This document shows, piece after piece, positions 53,683-63,969 of a DNA stretch of 64,000 nt. Numbering within the stretch: the first letter of the stretch is position 1; every line of letters starts with the position of its first letter. The stretch comes from Bauldia sp. (GTDB taxonomy: Bacteria; Pseudomonadota; Alphaproteobacteria; Rhizobiales; Kaistiaceae). A program made the translations under genes and the position numbers. The stretch covers positions 1 through 64,000 of the forward strand of contig JAHCJZ010000002.1 in NCBI GenBank assembly GCA_026126025.1, written 5' to 3'. Under the pieces are notes generated by a model. It had not been told where the DNA came from and did no database searches. It was given only the letters and a program-made list of their open reading frames with translations.

Positions 53683-54630
53683 CTACCGGCTCGCCAGCTC
53701 GTTCAGCGCGGCCTGGACGGCGGCGAGGACGCCGGGTTCGGACAGAGCGTGGCCGGCGTTTTCGGCGATGACGACGCGCGCGGTCGGCCATGCGGCGGCG
53801 AGGGCGAAGGAGGTTTGCGGCGGGCAGAGGAGGTCGTAGCGGCCCTGGACGATCACGCCGGGAATGCCCGCGAGGCGGCCGGCGTCGCGAAGGAGCTGGC
53901 CGGGCTCGAGGAAGCAGTCATTCGCGAAATAGTGCGCCTCGAACAGCGGGGTTCGCGGCAGCGGTTCGTGCGGGGCGTGGCTGACATTGCTCCGGCTCAC
54001 GACCGGCCGGACCTCGGAAAGAACGCGCTCGGTGTCGTGCCAGCGCCAGCGCGCCGGGCGATGGATCGCCGGGTCGGGATCGAGGATGCGCCGCCAGTAG
54101 GCGCGGAGCGGGTCGGCGCGTTCGGCGTCCGACAGAAGCTCCAGGAAATCGGCGTGAAGCTCGGGCCGGAGGCGCGCCGGCGCTTCGAGGAACGCCCATT
54201 CGAGCTCCGCTCGGGTTCCGAGGAACACCGCGCGCAGCACGAGGCCCGCGACGCGCTCGGGGTGGCGCTCGGCATAGGCGAGCCCGAGCGTGGCGCCCCA
54301 GGAGCCGCCGACGACGATCCAGCGCTCGATCGCCAGTGCCGCACGGATGGCTTCGATGTCGGCGACAAGCCGCCAGGTGTCGTTGGCGTCGAGACGATCG
54401 GCGGGGGTCGACCGGCCGGCGCCACGCTGGTCGAAGAGGACGGTGCGGAACCGCGACGGGTCGAACAGCGCCCGCTGCGCCGGACGGCAGCCGCTGCCGG
54501 GGCCGCCATGCAGGAAGAGGAGCGGGATGCCGGCCGGGTTGCCGACCTGCTCGACATAAATCTCGTGGCCGCCGCCGACGGCGAGCCGGCGGACGTCGAA
54601 CGGATCGGGCGGCGGACGATCGGTATCGAT
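53683..54630 (-). CDS. pip: Proline iminopeptidase-like alpha/beta hydrolase, start unresolved
   Basis: The open frame runs from a TAA at 54667-54669 to the stop at 53683. It encodes a full alpha/beta hydrolase: GHEIYVEQVGNPAGIPLLFL, HGGPGSGCRPAQRALFDPS, FDQRGAGRSTPADRLDAND, the nucleophile elbow GGSWGATLGLAYAERHP, and the C-terminal VIVQGRYDLLCPPQTS and ENAGHALSEPG with Asp and His. This is the prolyl aminopeptidase pattern. However, no ATG, GTG or TTG occurs in frame before the GTG at 54240, far inside the domain. The coordinate given starts at an ATC where the family's N-terminus should begin. A rare start codon, a small indel near 54600-54640, or decay are all possible. Confidence 0.65.
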   Translation of the reverse strand: MDTDRPPPDPFDVRRLAVGGGHEIYVEQVGNPAGIPLLFLHGGPGSGCRPAQRALFDPSRFRTVLFDQRGAGRSTPADRLDANDTWRLVADIEAIRAALAIERWIVVGGSWGATLGLAYAERHPERVAGLVLRAVFLGTRAELEWAFLEAPARLRPELHADFLELLSDAERADPLRAYWRRILDPDPAIHRPARWRWHDTERVLSEVRPVVSRSNVSHAPHEPLPRTPLFEAHYFANDCFLEPGQLLRDAGRLAGIPGVIVQGRYDLLCPPQTSFALAAAWPTARVVIAENAGHALSEPGVLAAVQAALNELASR

Positions 54631-54704
54631 GGAGGCACCCGTGGGTTCGGAGCGCGGTCGGCGGACTTACGCCACCGGATTGCGGCCTTCGCAAGCCCCT
54701 CGGC

Positions 54705-55721
54705 TCAGCCGACGGGCTCGACCCGGCCGCTCGCGGCCGAGCGGGCGACGGCGTCCAGCACCATCATGTTGTCGATGGTGTCCGCATTGGCGAGCGGCAC
54801 CGGCCTTTTCTCCAGCACCGCGTCGGCGAAGGCCTCGACCATCAGCCGGTACTGGTCGACCGCTGGCAGCTCCTCGACGGTGCGGTGGCCCTTTGTGTCG
54901 GACACGACGATCAGCGTCTCGGGGACGCGGTCGCCCTGCCCCGGGATGATGGCGCGCGGCACCTCGATGACGCCCTTCCGCCCGATCACGGTGTAGAAGC
55001 CGAGCCCCTCGGCGGCGAAGGACGCGGTGACGAGGCCGACCCGGCCGGCGGAGAATTCGAGGATGGCGCCGGCGGTGACGTCGACGCCGAAGCGCTCGTC
55101 GCGGTGCCACCAGCCCCGCACGGCGGCCGGCCGCTCGCCGAAGATCATGCGGCAGACCGAGATGCCGTAGCAGCCCATGTCGAGAAGCGTGCCGCCGCCG
55201 AGCGCGGCCTTGAAGCGGACGTTCTCCGGGTCGTCGCGGCCGACGATGTCGGCGGAGAGATGCGCGCGGACTTCGACCACATCGCCGATCGCGCCGGCGG
55301 CGATCAGTTGGCGGACTCGCTCGTGCTGCGGGTGGAAGCGATACATGAACGCCTCCATCAGCGGCGCTCCGGCGGCCGAGCAGCCGTCGATCAACGCGCG
55401 CGCCCCCGCGGCGTCGACGGTCAGCGGCTTCTCGCAGAGGACGGCCTTGCCGGCCTTAGCCGCCCGGAGGCTCCACTCGGCGTGGAGCGCGTTGGGGAGC
55501 GGGTTGTAGATCGCGTCAACATCAGGATCCGCGATCAGCGCCTCGTAGGACGGCAGCGCCCGCTCGATGCCGAGATCGGCGGCGAAGCTAGCGGCCGCAT
55601 CGGGGTTCCGGCTCGCCACCGCGGCGAGGACGCCGTTCCGCGAGGCGGCGATCGCGGGCACCACGGCCGACCGGCCGATCGCCGCGGTGCTGAGGATGCC
55701 CCAGCGGAGCTTCCGGCTCAT
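54705..55721 (-). CDS. Gfo/Idh/MocA-family sugar dehydrogenase
   Basis: A 338-residue NAD(P)-dependent oxidoreductase: the Rossmann start [21 protein letters not shown], then [41 protein letters not shown] (Lys of the EKP motif) and [19 protein letters not shown], and a beta-sheet C-terminal domain with [21 protein letters not shown]. The CEKP and YRFHPQ motifs fit aldose dehydrogenases such as NADP-dependent D-xylose dehydrogenases. It starts 13 bp after xylG, so it is part of the xylose operon and may oxidise an aldose or a related derivative as a side route. Confidence 0.85.
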   Translation of the reverse strand: MSRKLRWGILSTAAIGRSAVVPAIAASRNGVLAAVASRNPDAAASFAADLGIERALPSYEALIADPDVDAIYNPLPNALHAEWSLRAAKAGKAVLCEKPLTVDAAGARALIDGCSAAGAPLMEAFMYRFHPQHERVRQLIAAGAIGDVVEVRAHLSADIVGRDDPENVRFKAALGGGTLLDMGCYGISVCRMIFGERPAAVRGWWHRDERFGVDVTAGAILEFSAGRVGLVTASFAAEGLGFYTVIGRKGVIEVPRAIIPGQGDRVPETLIVVSDTKGHRTVEELPAVDQYRLMVEAFADAVLEKRPVPLANADTIDNMMVLDAVARSAASGRVEPVG

Positions 55722-55734
55722 CGGGCGAACCGCG

Positions 55735-56514
55735 TCATTGGACCCGAGCCTCCGGGCGCCTGGCGCCGGCGGGAAGCGCGCCGCTGATGATCATGCCGAG
55801 CACCTCGTCCTTGGTGACATCGCTGGTCATGGCCGTGCCGATGAGGCGGCCGTTCTTCATCACCGCGACGCGGCCGGCGAGATCGAACACGTCGTGGATG
55901 TCGTGGCTGATGAGGAAGATGCCGATGCCCTCGCGCTTCAGCTGCTTGACGAGGTCGGCGACCTGCTTGGTCTCGGCCGGGCCGAGCGCCGCGGTCGGCT
56001 CGTCCATGATCAGGATGCGCGCGTTGAAATGCACCGCGCGGGCGATCGCGACCGACTGGCGCTGGCCTCCGGAGAGCGCCTTTACCGGCTCCTTGAACCG
56101 GCGGAAATGCGGATTGAGCCGGCCCATCACCTGGCGCGTCGCGGCCTCCATGGCGGCATCGTCGAGCGTGCCCCAGCGCGACCGCAGCTCGCGGCCGAGG
56201 AAGAGGTTGGCCGAGGCGTCGATATTATCGGCCAGCGCCAGCGTCTGGTATATCGTCTCGATGCCGTAATGCTTGGCGTCGCGCGGGTTGTTGATGTGCG
56301 CGGACGCGCCGTTGACGAGTATGTCGCCGGAGTCGCGGCGCACCGCGCCAGACAGCACCTTGATCAGCGTCGTCTTGCCCGCGCCATTGTGGCCGACGAG
56401 CCCGAGCACCTCGCCGCGGGCGAGCTTCAGCGAGACATCCTCCACCGCATGGACGCCGCCGAAGGCGACGTGGATGTTGCGGAGCTCGACGAGCGGCGTG
56501 TCCTTCGCGTCCAT
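55735..56514 (-). CDS. xylG: Xylose-type ABC transporter ATP-binding protein (single domain)
   Basis: A 259-residue ATPase with Walker [19 protein letters not shown], signature [19 protein letters not shown] and Walker [14 protein letters not shown]. Unlike classical XylG/RbsA it has only one nucleotide-binding domain, the form found in rhizobial sugar importers, where it must act as a homodimer. It follows the XylH-like permease by 11 bp. The start is the ATG at 56514. Confidence 0.9.
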   Translation of the reverse strand: MDAKDTPLVELRNIHVAFGGVHAVEDVSLKLARGEVLGLVGHNGAGKTTLIKVLSGAVRRDSGDILVNGASAHINNPRDAKHYGIETIYQTLALADNIDASANLFLGRELRSRWGTLDDAAMEAATRQVMGRLNPHFRRFKEPVKALSGGQRQSVAIARAVHFNARILIMDEPTAALGPAETKQVADLVKQLKREGIGIFLISHDIHDVFDLAGRVAVMKNGRLIGTAMTSDVTKDEVLGMIISGALPAGARRPEARVQ

Positions 56515-56525
56515 CTCCGCCTCCC

Positions 56526-57899
56526 TTAGGCCGTGCGTCGCCGATAGTAAGTGTCGATCATCACGGCGAGCACCAGCACGACGCCGACGACGATCTGCTG
56601 GATCGGCGTCTCGAGGCCCATCAGCACCATGCCCGACTGCAGCGACTGCATCAGGAGCGCGCCGAGCAGCGCGCCGGCGATCGTACCGACGCCACCGCCG
56701 AGCGATGTGCCGCCAATGACGGCGGCGGCGATGGTGTAGAGCTCGTCGAGCGTGCCGGTGTTGTTGGTGGCGGCGTTGAGACGCGCCGTCGCGATCGAAG
56801 ACGAGATGCCGATGAGCGCGCCCATCAGCATGAACACCTTCATGGTGACCCATTTGGTGTTGATGCCGGCAAGATTCGCCGCCTCGGGGTTGCCGCCGAT
56901 GGCGAAGACGTAGCGGCCGAAACGAGTGCGCCGCGCGATGAAGGTCATCGCCACGGCGACGCTGAGCGCGATCAGCACCGGATAGGCTAGGCCGTGCGGG
57001 ATGAAGAGGCTGCCCTCCTCCGGCCATTCGATCCCGTTCTGCGCCGCGTAATTGCGGGCGATGTTCACCGGCCAGGGGTAGTTGTTGACCACCAGCACCA
57101 CGCCGATGACGATCGCGCAGCCGATGACGGCGAGCGTCACCTCGGCCCAGACCGGGCGCGGCGTGAACTTGAAGCGGAGGCGCTGGCGCCGCGCCATGAA
57201 CAGCGCGCCGGCGATCAGCCCGCAGGCCAGCAGTCCGACCGCCCAGGTGAGATTGGCGCCGAGCGCGCCCGACGGGCCGCCGCCGATCAGCCGGTAGGTC
57301 GGGTCCATCGGCGCGATGGTCTGGCCGCTGGTGACCCACCACGCCGCGCCGCGCCAGATCAGCAGGCCGCCGAGCGTGGTGATGAAGGCAGGGACGCCGA
57401 GGAAGGCGATGATGAAGCCGTGGAGGCCGCCGATGATCGCGCCGGCGACGATGCCGACGAGGACGGAGATGATCCAGATCGACCAGTGGCCCAGCTCCAG
57501 CCATTCCGGCAGGAGCCGGACCTGGGTGAAGGCCATCAGCATGCCGACGAAGCCGAGGACGGAGCCGACCGAGAGGTCGATGTTGCGGGTGACGATGACC
57601 AGCACCATGCCGGTCGCCATTACCGCGATCGACGAGAACTGGACGGAGAGGTTCCAGAGATTGCGCGGCGTCAGGAACGCGCCGGCGTCCCAGTCGAAGG
57701 GGCCCGAGCCCAGCCGCCAGGCGGAGAGCATGTGGAAGGCGATCCAGATGACGGCGATGGCGCCGACCATCCCGATCAGCCGGACGTCGATTTCGGTCGC
57801 GCCGACGAAACCGCGCAGCACGCGCGCGGGACCGCTACCCTGCTGATGCGCACGCGCAGCCGGCGGCAGCGCCGCCCCGGCGTCGTCCTTGTTTGCCAC
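56526..57899 (-). CDS. xylH: Xylose-type ABC transporter permease
   Basis: A 457-residue permease of the CUT2 class with the signature [23 protein letters not shown] and [21 protein letters not shown] near the C-terminus. The length (over 400) and the long cytoplasmic/periplasmic insertion in the middle match XylH rather than the about 330-residue RbsC. It pairs with the single-domain ATPase downstream and the binding protein upstream (70 bp). It imports D-xylose or a related pentose. Confidence 0.9.
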   Translation of the reverse strand: MANKDDAGAALPPAARAHQQGSGPARVLRGFVGATEIDVRLIGMVGAIAVIWIAFHMLSAWRLGSGPFDWDAGAFLTPRNLWNLSVQFSSIAVMATGMVLVIVTRNIDLSVGSVLGFVGMLMAFTQVRLLPEWLELGHWSIWIISVLVGIVAGAIIGGLHGFIIAFLGVPAFITTLGGLLIWRGAAWWVTSGQTIAPMDPTYRLIGGGPSGALGANLTWAVGLLACGLIAGALFMARRQRLRFKFTPRPVWAEVTLAVIGCAIVIGVVLVVNNYPWPVNIARNYAAQNGIEWPEEGSLFIPHGLAYPVLIALSVAVAMTFIARRTRFGRYVFAIGGNPEAANLAGINTKWVTMKVFMLMGALIGISSSIATARLNAATNNTGTLDELYTIAAAVIGGTSLGGGVGTIAGALLGALLMQSLQSGMVLMGLETPIQQIVVGVVLVLAVMIDTYYRRRTA

Positions 57900-57969
57900 G
57901 GTCAGCCCTCCCCGACCGAAGTGGCGATCCGGCGCCGCGAACGGCGCCGGACCTCCTTTCTACTATGGC

Positions 57970-59007
57970 TCAGTCGCAGGCCGCGACCTGACCCGCCGGC
58001 ACGCCGGCGCAGACCACGGCCTGCGTAACCCAGCCGGCATCGATGACGATGTCGAGGTTGTCACGGGTGATCGGGACCGGGGCGAGCAGGACCGAGGTCA
58101 TGCTCTCGCCGCGCGGACCGTCGGTGAAGATCACCGCGCCCGGAATGTCGGCCATGGCGGTCCCGCCGGCCAGCAACAGGGCGATCTCCGCCGCGTTGCG
58201 GCCGAGCTCGCGCGCGTCCTTCCAGACCGACACGGTCTGGGTGCCGAGCGCGATGCGGTTCAGCGCGGCGTGATCGCCGTCCTGACCGGAGACGAAGACC
58301 GAGCCTGCGAGGCCCTGCGCTTCCAGCGCGGCGATGGCGCCGCCCGCGGTGCCGTCATTCGACGCCACCACCGCCTGGACGTCGTTGTCCGCGGCGGTCA
58401 GGAACTGCTCCATGTTGCGCTGGGCGTTGGCCGGCAGCCAGCCGTCGGTATAGGCCTCGCCGACGACATTGATGTCGCCCGCGTCGATCGCGGCCTGGAG
58501 CACTTCGAGCTGACCCATATGCAGGAAGTCGGCGTTCGGGTCGGCCGCGTTGCCCTTGATGAAGATGTAGTTGCCGGTGGGCTGACGCTCGAACACTGCC
58601 CGGGCCTGCATCCGGCCGACCTCGACATTGTCGAAGGTGATGTAGAAGGCGTCCGGATTCTCGATCAGGCGGTCATAGGCTATCACCGGGATTTCCTCGG
58701 CCACCGCCTGCTCGACCGCAGGCATGATGGCGTCGGTGTCCCAGGCGACGATGATCAGCACATCGGCGCCCTGGGAGATCAGGTTCTCCACGTCGGTGAG
58801 CTGCTTGGCCGCGGACGACTGCGCGTCCGCAGAAATGTAGGTGGCGCCTGCGGCCTCCAAGGCGGCAACGATCGCCGCTTCGTCGGTCTTCCACCGTTCT
58901 TCCTGGAAATTCGCCCACGAGACGCCGACGATGGTCTGCGCCTGGGCACCGCCCGACAGGGCGGCCATCCCGGCCGCCGCCAAGCAACCTATCAGTACCT
59001 TTCGCAT
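57970..59007 (-). CDS. xylF: Xylose ABC transporter substrate-binding protein
   Basis: 345 residues from the ATG at 59007. Sec signal peptide [23 protein letters not shown]. The mature part has the XylF order: [80 protein letters not shown] and [20 protein letters not shown], then [20 protein letters not shown]. These are close to known xylose-binding proteins. It lies 44 bp after xylA in the same operon. Confidence 0.93.
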   Translation of the reverse strand: MRKVLIGCLAAAGMAALSGGAQAQTIVGVSWANFQEERWKTDEAAIVAALEAAGATYISADAQSSAAKQLTDVENLISQGADVLIIVAWDTDAIMPAVEQAVAEEIPVIAYDRLIENPDAFYITFDNVEVGRMQARAVFERQPTGNYIFIKGNAADPNADFLHMGQLEVLQAAIDAGDINVVGEAYTDGWLPANAQRNMEQFLTAADNDVQAVVASNDGTAGGAIAALEAQGLAGSVFVSGQDGDHAALNRIALGTQTVSVWKDARELGRNAAEIALLLAGGTAMADIPGAVIFTDGPRGESMTSVLLAPVPITRDNLDIVIDAGWVTQAVVCAGVPAGQVAACD

Positions 59008-59051
59008 GTCCTTCTCCCTGTCCCTCGCATGACGACCGCCCGGCTGGGCGG

Positions 59052-60359
59052 TCACTGGTACCGAAGCAGCAGGTTCTCCAAGTATTCCTGCTGACCGGAT
59101 CTCGGTTGCGGCTCGACCGGCTTCCTTCCGAGCCTTGCGGCGATCGCCTCGAGGCTTTCCTTGCCGGAAAGCATCGCGCGCGCCTCCGCAGAGTCCCAGC
59201 CGGCGTAGCGCTCATCGACGAAGCGCTGCAGCGCTCCGTCCTCGATCATCGCGGCCGCGGCGATGGCCGCTTTGGCGCAGCCGTCGAGCCCGCCGATATG
59301 GCCGAGAAGCACATCGCGCGGATCGATCGACTGGCGCCGGATCCGCGCATCGAAATTGAGGCCGCCCGTGGTGAAGCCGCCGCCGCGCAGCAACTCGTAG
59401 AACGGCATGACCAGCTGGGCCGGGTTGGTGGGGAACTGGTCGGTGTCCCAGCCCGACTGGTCGTCATTGCGGTTGATGTCGATCGAGCCGAACACGCCGA
59501 GCGCGGTCGCCATCGCGATCTCGTGCTCGAAGCTGTGGCCGGCGAGGACGGCGTGCGCCGCCTCGATGTTGACCTTCACCTCGTCCTGCAGGCCATAGCG
59601 GCAGAGGAAGCCGTAGACGGTCGCGACATCGAAATCGTACTGGTGCTTGGTCGGCTCCTGCGGCTTCGGCTCGATCAGGATCGTGCCCTTGAAGCCGATC
59701 CGGTGCTTGTGCTCGACGAGGAGCGCGATGAAGCGGCCGAGCTGGTCGAGCTCGCGCCCGAGGTCGGTGTTGAGGAGGGTCTCGTAGCCCTCGCGCCCGC
59801 CCCAGACGACGTAGTTCTCGCCGCCGAGCTGGTGCGTGACCTCGATCGCTGTCTTCACCTGCGTCGCGCCATAGGCGAACACGTCCGGGTCAGGATTGGT
59901 GGCGGCGCCCGCCATGAAGCGCCTGTCGTAGAAGAGATTGGCGGTGCCCCAGAGGACGCGCTTGCCGGTCCGGGCCATGCCCTCGCCGAGATAGCCGGCC
60001 ATCTCGCGGACGTTGCGCTCATACTCGGCGAGGCTCGCTCCCTCCGGCGCGATGTCGCGGTCGTGGAAGGTGAACCACGGCACGCCGAGCAGCCTCAGGA
60101 ACTCGAAGACCGCGTCGGCCTTCCGCCTGAAGTCGGCGATCGTGCCGCCAGCCCAGGGCAGGCTCATCGTCCGCCCGCCGAACGGGTCGAGCCCGTCATA
60201 GCCGAAGCTGTGCCAGTAGCAGACCGCCGGCCGCAGCAGGTCCTCCAGCCGCTTGCCGAGCACGACGCGATCGGGGTCGTAGAACCGGTAGGCGAAGGGA
60301 TCGCGGCTCTCCGCACCCGCAAAGACCACCGGCTCGCTGCGGCCGAACAGTGCGCTCAT
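59052..60359 (-). CDS. xylA: Xylose isomerase
   Basis: A 435-residue TIM-barrel enzyme that converts D-xylose to D-xylulose (and glucose to fructose). Key segments: [15 protein letters not shown] with the catalytic His and Asp, [41 protein letters not shown] with metal-ligand Glu, and [18 protein letters not shown]. The length is typical of class II isomerases. It overlaps xylB by 4 bp (ATGA), so kinase and isomerase are translationally coupled. The product feeds the transaldolase-phosphoketolase fusion through xylulose-5-phosphate. Confidence 0.96.
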   Translation of the reverse strand: MSALFGRSEPVVFAGAESRDPFAYRFYDPDRVVLGKRLEDLLRPAVCYWHSFGYDGLDPFGGRTMSLPWAGGTIADFRRKADAVFEFLRLLGVPWFTFHDRDIAPEGASLAEYERNVREMAGYLGEGMARTGKRVLWGTANLFYDRRFMAGAATNPDPDVFAYGATQVKTAIEVTHQLGGENYVVWGGREGYETLLNTDLGRELDQLGRFIALLVEHKHRIGFKGTILIEPKPQEPTKHQYDFDVATVYGFLCRYGLQDEVKVNIEAAHAVLAGHSFEHEIAMATALGVFGSIDINRNDDQSGWDTDQFPTNPAQLVMPFYELLRGGGFTTGGLNFDARIRRQSIDPRDVLLGHIGGLDGCAKAAIAAAAMIEDGALQRFVDERYAGWDSAEARAMLSGKESLEAIAARLGRKPVEPQPRSGQQEYLENLLLRYQ

Positions 60360-61810
60360 CGGCCGGCTCCCTTCAGGGCGGGGTAGAGACGCCTGAACCG
60401 GGCGTGGGCTTCTTCGTAGGCCGGCACGAGCGCGGGTTCGGGCGCCACCGTTTCGCGGATGGCCGGAGGGGTGCAGACCGCCGCAGGGTCGGCGCCGGTC
60501 GCGGCGATCAGGCCGAGGCGCGCGGCGCCGAAGGCAGCGCCGAAATCGCCGTCGGCGGGGACGGCGATCGGCAGGTCGAGAACGGTGGCGAGCAGACGCG
60601 ACCAGTAGCGAGAGCGCGCACCGCCGCCGACGATGGTCAGGCGTTCGATGCGCGCTCCCGTGCCAAGAAGGGCGTTCAGGCTGTCCCTGAGGGCGAACGC
60701 CACTCCCTCGACCACCGATCGGGTCAGATCGTTCCGCGTCGTCGCCAGATCGAGGCCGGCGAACGCGCCGCGGATCGACGCGTCATTGTGCGGCGTCCGC
60801 TCGCCGCCGAGATAGGGCAGGAACGTCACCGGCGACGGCGGCGCGAGCGCGTCGCCGAGCTGCTCGACCAGCGCGCCCGGCGGCGCACCGGTGACGCCCG
60901 CCAGCCATTCCAGCGAAGCGGCGGCGGAGAGGATCACGCCCATCTGGTGCCATTTGCCCGGGAGCGCGTGGCAGAAGGCGTGGATGGCGCTTTGCGGGTC
61001 GGCGAGGAAGCGGTCGGTGACGACGAAGAGGACGCCCGACGTGCCGAGCGAGACGAAGCCGGCGCCGGCTTCGACCGCACCGACGCCGCAGGCGGAGGCG
61101 GCGTTGTCGCCGGCTCCGCCCGCGATCGGGATGCCGGGCGGCAGGCCGAGGCGCTCCGCGATCGAGGGCCGTAGCGCTCCGGCCTGCGCGGTGCCCTCGG
61201 CGAGCGACGGCATTTGCTCCTCAACCATGCCGGTGGCTTCCAAAAGCGTTTTGGACCATTGACGACGGCCGACATCGAGCCAGGCGGTGCCCGACGCGTC
61301 GGACATGTCGCTGATCGCCTCGCCCGACAGCCACAGCCGGACGAAATCCTTCGGCAGCAGGACGCGCCGCATCGCCGAAAACGTTTCGGGACGGTGGCGC
61401 TGCAACCACAGCAGCTTCGGCGCGGTGAAGCCGGGAAAGACGATGTTGCCGGTGATCTCGCGGAAGGCGGGATCGGCGTCGAGGAGCGCGGCTTCATCCG
61501 CCGCGCGCACGTCGTTCCACAGGATCGCCGGCGCCAGCGGCTCGTCGTCGGCGCCGAGCACCGTCGCGCCATGCATCTGGCCGGAAAGGCCGATGCCGCG
61601 CGCGGCCGCATAGGCGTCGGGGCTCGCTTCCCGCACGGCGGAGAGCGCCTGCTCGACCGCCGCGAGCCACGCCTTCGGATCCTGCTCGGACCACCCGGAG
61701 CGCGGGCGCAAGACCGTCAGCGGCGACGACCCGGCGGACAGCACTTCCCCGCTGTCGCCGATGAGCACCGCCTTCACCGACGACGTCCCGATGTCGATGC
61801 CGAGATACAT
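60356..61810 (-). CDS. xylB: Xylulokinase
   Basis: A 484-residue FGGY kinase; the ATG at 61810 has GGGAGG ten bases upstream, and a GTG two codons earlier is too near the [21 protein letters not shown] is phosphate loop 1. [20 protein letters not shown] and [17 protein letters not shown] are the xylulose-binding region with the catalytic Asp, and [20 protein letters not shown] is the adenosine motif. It phosphorylates D-xylulose to xylulose-5-phosphate. It lies 34 bp after the regulator gene and overlaps xylA. Confidence 0.95.
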   Translation of the reverse strand: MYLGIDIGTSSVKAVLIGDSGEVLSAGSSPLTVLRPRSGWSEQDPKAWLAAVEQALSAVREASPDAYAAARGIGLSGQMHGATVLGADDEPLAPAILWNDVRAADEAALLDADPAFREITGNIVFPGFTAPKLLWLQRHRPETFSAMRRVLLPKDFVRLWLSGEAISDMSDASGTAWLDVGRRQWSKTLLEATGMVEEQMPSLAEGTAQAGALRPSIAERLGLPPGIPIAGGAGDNAASACGVGAVEAGAGFVSLGTSGVLFVVTDRFLADPQSAIHAFCHALPGKWHQMGVILSAAASLEWLAGVTGAPPGALVEQLGDALAPPSPVTFLPYLGGERTPHNDASIRGAFAGLDLATTRNDLTRSVVEGVAFALRDSLNALLGTGARIERLTIVGGGARSRYWSRLLATVLDLPIAVPADGDFGAAFGAARLGLIAATGADPAAVCTPPAIRETVAPEPALVPAYEEAHARFRRLYPALKGAGR

Positions 61811-61844
61811 CAGCACGTCGCCTCCCTGGCTTTCGCGATGCCGG

Positions 61845-62876
61845 TCACGGGAGGTTCTCCCGGAAATAGACGTCGATGCGGATCCGCTCCTGGCCAGGCA
61901 CCAGCGGTCGGCCGTCGGCCTTCGCCTGGATGACGCGGATGGCGCTGCGGACCTCGTGGCCGGCGTCCTGGTTGATCAGCGCGTCGAGCGTGCCGGACAT
62001 CAGCGCCTTGCGCGAAGCCGGCGTCAGCTCATGCGCGATGGCGACGATCTCGTTGGCGCGCCCCGACCGTTCCAGCGCCTCGATGACGCCGCGCGTTCCG
62101 GCGCCGAGGCTGTAGACGCCCACGATGTCGGGGTGGCGCTCGAGAAGACCGGCAAGCGCGGCGGCGGTCGGGCCGGCCTCGTCCCGCCCTTCGACCGGCG
62201 GCAGGATATCGAGGTCAGGGAAGGACGCCCGCAGGACCTGCTCGAAGCCCATGCGCCGCTCGACATGGTCGCGCAGCAGCAGCGAGCCGGCGACGATCGC
62301 GACCCTGCCGGGCTTGCGGATGAAACGGCCGAGCAGCGTCCCCGCGGTGCGGCCGGCGGCGGTGTTGTCGATGCCGGCAAAGTGGAGGCGGCGCGAGGTC
62401 GGCACGTCCGACACCAGCGTCACGACATGGATGCCGCGATCGGCAAGGTCGTTGATCGCCGCGCGCACCAGCGGCGCGTCGGTGGCAACCACGACCACGC
62501 CCATCGTATCGGCCGGGTCGACCGCGCCGAGCGCCTCGACGAGCTTGGCGCCGTCGAAGGCGGGCACGACCTTCATGTCGACATGCACCCGACTGGAATC
62601 GGGGTGCTGCGCGATCGACCGCACCTCGGCCTCGAGGCCGCGCATGAAGGTGCCGGGGCCGTCAGGCACGACGAAGGTGATCGGATAGGTGCGCTTGCGC
62701 GCAAGATTGGTGGCGGCGAGGTCGCGCCGATAGTCGAGCCGGTCGATCGCGGATTCGACGCGCTGAACCGTCGCCGGCCGCACCCCGGCCCGCCCGTTCA
62801 GGACGCGGTCGACCGTCGCCAGGCTCACGCCCGCTTCCTTCGCCAACTGGTGGATCGTCACCCTGCCCAAGCGCAC
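61845..62876 (-). CDS. xylR: LacI-family regulator of the xylose operon
   Basis: About 343 residues (GTG at 62876; a TTG at 62870 has a better distance from GGGAGG). The N-terminal LacI helix-turn-helix reads VTIHQLAKEAGVSLATVDRVLN, followed by a hinge. The periplasmic-binding-like effector domain starts YPITFVVPDGPGTFMRGLEA and ends NQDAGHEVRSAIRVIQAKAD, typical of the rhizobial sugar-binding branch of LacI proteins that sense the transported pentose. It is the first gene of the xylose transcript and thus probably autoregulated. A 13-bp palindrome upstream (62983-62995) is a candidate operator. Confidence 0.88.
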   Translation of the reverse strand: MRLGRVTIHQLAKEAGVSLATVDRVLNGRAGVRPATVQRVESAIDRLDYRRDLAATNLARKRTYPITFVVPDGPGTFMRGLEAEVRSIAQHPDSSRVHVDMKVVPAFDGAKLVEALGAVDPADTMGVVVVATDAPLVRAAINDLADRGIHVVTLVSDVPTSRRLHFAGIDNTAAGRTAGTLLGRFIRKPGRVAIVAGSLLLRDHVERRMGFEQVLRASFPDLDILPPVEGRDEAGPTAAALAGLLERHPDIVGVYSLGAGTRGVIEALERSGRANEIVAIAHELTPASRKALMSGTLDALINQDAGHEVRSAIRVIQAKADGRPLVPGQERIRIDVYFRENLP

Positions 62877-62982
62877 CCCTCCCCCGCGGACTAAACACCG
62901 GCGTGTGAGGTACGTCAATCAGAAGCACTCGCAGAATGGCTGGTAACGAGGACCAATGCTTGCGGGACTTGGCTGATAAATG

Positions 62983-62995
62983 TGCTGATTCAGCA
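62983..62995. promoter_or_regulatory. Palindrome upstream of xylR
   Basis: TGCTGATTCAGCA is perfectly symmetric (6-bp arms, one central base), about 107 bp before the xylR start. It has the size of a LacI-family half-turn operator, but lacks the central CG usual for that family, so the binder is uncertain. Confidence 0.35.
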
Positions 62996-63067
62996 GATTA
63001 TGTTGTGATGTGCGCACCTCATTCTGATGGCCTCAATGAGGTTAATGCGGCCCGGTCTCCCTCTTCC

Positions 63068-63152
63068 GTCATTCCGGCGAAGGCCGGAATCCAGCGCCAC
63101 ACGCTCTGATCTTCGTGTGGTCCTAGACCCCGGCCTTCGCCGGGGTGACGAG
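63068..63152. repeat. Dispersed palindromic repeat, copy 2
   Basis: The second copy of the 85-bp element at 28928-29012, same orientation, with the same two palindromes conserved and most differences in the spacer between them. This conservation pattern suggests selection for the hairpins or recent spread as a unit. Confidence 0.85.
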
Positions 63153-63195
63153 GGGTGAGTGTGAAGAGGTTGGTAGGCGAGCGCGCGGCTTGCGC

Positions 63196-63969
63196 TCAGG
63201 CCATCAGGCGCGCGGTGAGCGCCGCCGCCGCGGACTCAACGCCGAACTCGCGAAGCAGCTTGGTCAGGCGGACGCCCCAGCGGGCGATGCGGTCCGCGCT
63301 GGCGTAGGAGCCGTCGATCTCGCAGCGCATCGCCTGGACCACGTCCTCGATGACGAGGCGCTGGTCGATCGGCAATTGCCTGACCGCGTCGCATTCGACG
63401 AGCTGCGCGAGAGCGGCGCTCAGGCTGCCCTCGGCGGTGCGGAAGGGATGCTCTTCGGACGGCGTGGTCGTCGCCATGGCGGCAACGATCTTGTCCGTGA
63501 TGTCCGGTCTCAGGGCGACGATGCCGTCGATGCGGAACGCTTCGACCACGATGCCGTGAATCTCGGAGAAGCGCGAGCGCAGCTGTGCCAGCGCCTCTTC
63601 CTCGACCTCGACGGTCGACTGGCGGAGCGCGGCGCCGCCGGTCCGGGTGTGCACCCGGTTCTCGGTGATCTTGCCGGCAAGTTCGGCGGCCTTTTCCTGA
63701 AGCAGGAGAAGGCCTTCGGACCCGTTCTCGACGGCGTGAATCAAGCTGGCGATGCGCTCCAGGCCCTGGCGATACGCCGTCTCGGCGGCGACGTTCAGCA
63801 TCGTCGACAATTGCTCGTCGCCGACGCCGCCGGTCGAGACGACCCGGTCCTTCACTTCAAGGAAGGCTGACCGGAATGCCGTCAGGCAATCGGACTCCAG
63901 GCTTTGAAGTTTACGCTCGAGGATATCGCGCTTGTCCGTATCCACGGGTGACACCACGCAACGACGCAA
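63196..63969 (-). CDS. Unrecognised helical protein
   Basis: Up to 257 residues (TTG at 63969 with GGAGG upstream; in-frame GTG codons a few positions later are alternatives). The composition is soluble, Ala/Glu/Arg-rich and predicted almost all helical, for example LERKLQSLESDCLTAFRSAF, AAETAYRQGLERIASLIHAV and STVEVEEEALAQLRSRFSEI. No signal peptide, TM helix, Cys cluster or catalytic motif is seen. Codon usage looks like its neighbours, so it is a genuine gene. It could be a signalling or phasin-like scaffold protein, but I cannot assign it. It is isolated by a repeat from the xylose operon. Confidence 0.65.
   Translation of the reverse strand: MRRCVVSPVDTDKRDILERKLQSLESDCLTAFRSAFLEVKDRVVSTGGVGDEQLSTMLNVAAETAYRQGLERIASLIHAVENGSEGLLLLQEKAAELAGKITENRVHTRTGGAALRQSTVEVEEEALAQLRSRFSEIHGIVVEAFRIDGIVALRPDITDKIVAAMATTTPSEEHPFRTAEGSLSAALAQLVECDAVRQLPIDQRLVIEDVVQAMRCEIDGSYASADRIARWGVRLTKLLREFGVESAAAALTARLMA

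Larger units (their letters stand above)
62877..63195. other. Gene-free region upstream of xylR
   Basis: 319 bp without a credible gene. The left part is AT-richer and holds palindromes (see 62983-62995). The right part is a dispersed repeat (63068-63152) close to the stop of the leftward unknown gene. No small RNA or tRNA shape is recognised. Confidence 0.6.

Noticed and set aside
63068-63152. Repeat as a CRISPR or IS remnant
   Set aside because: Only two dispersed copies in the window, no spacer array, no transposase, no target duplication.
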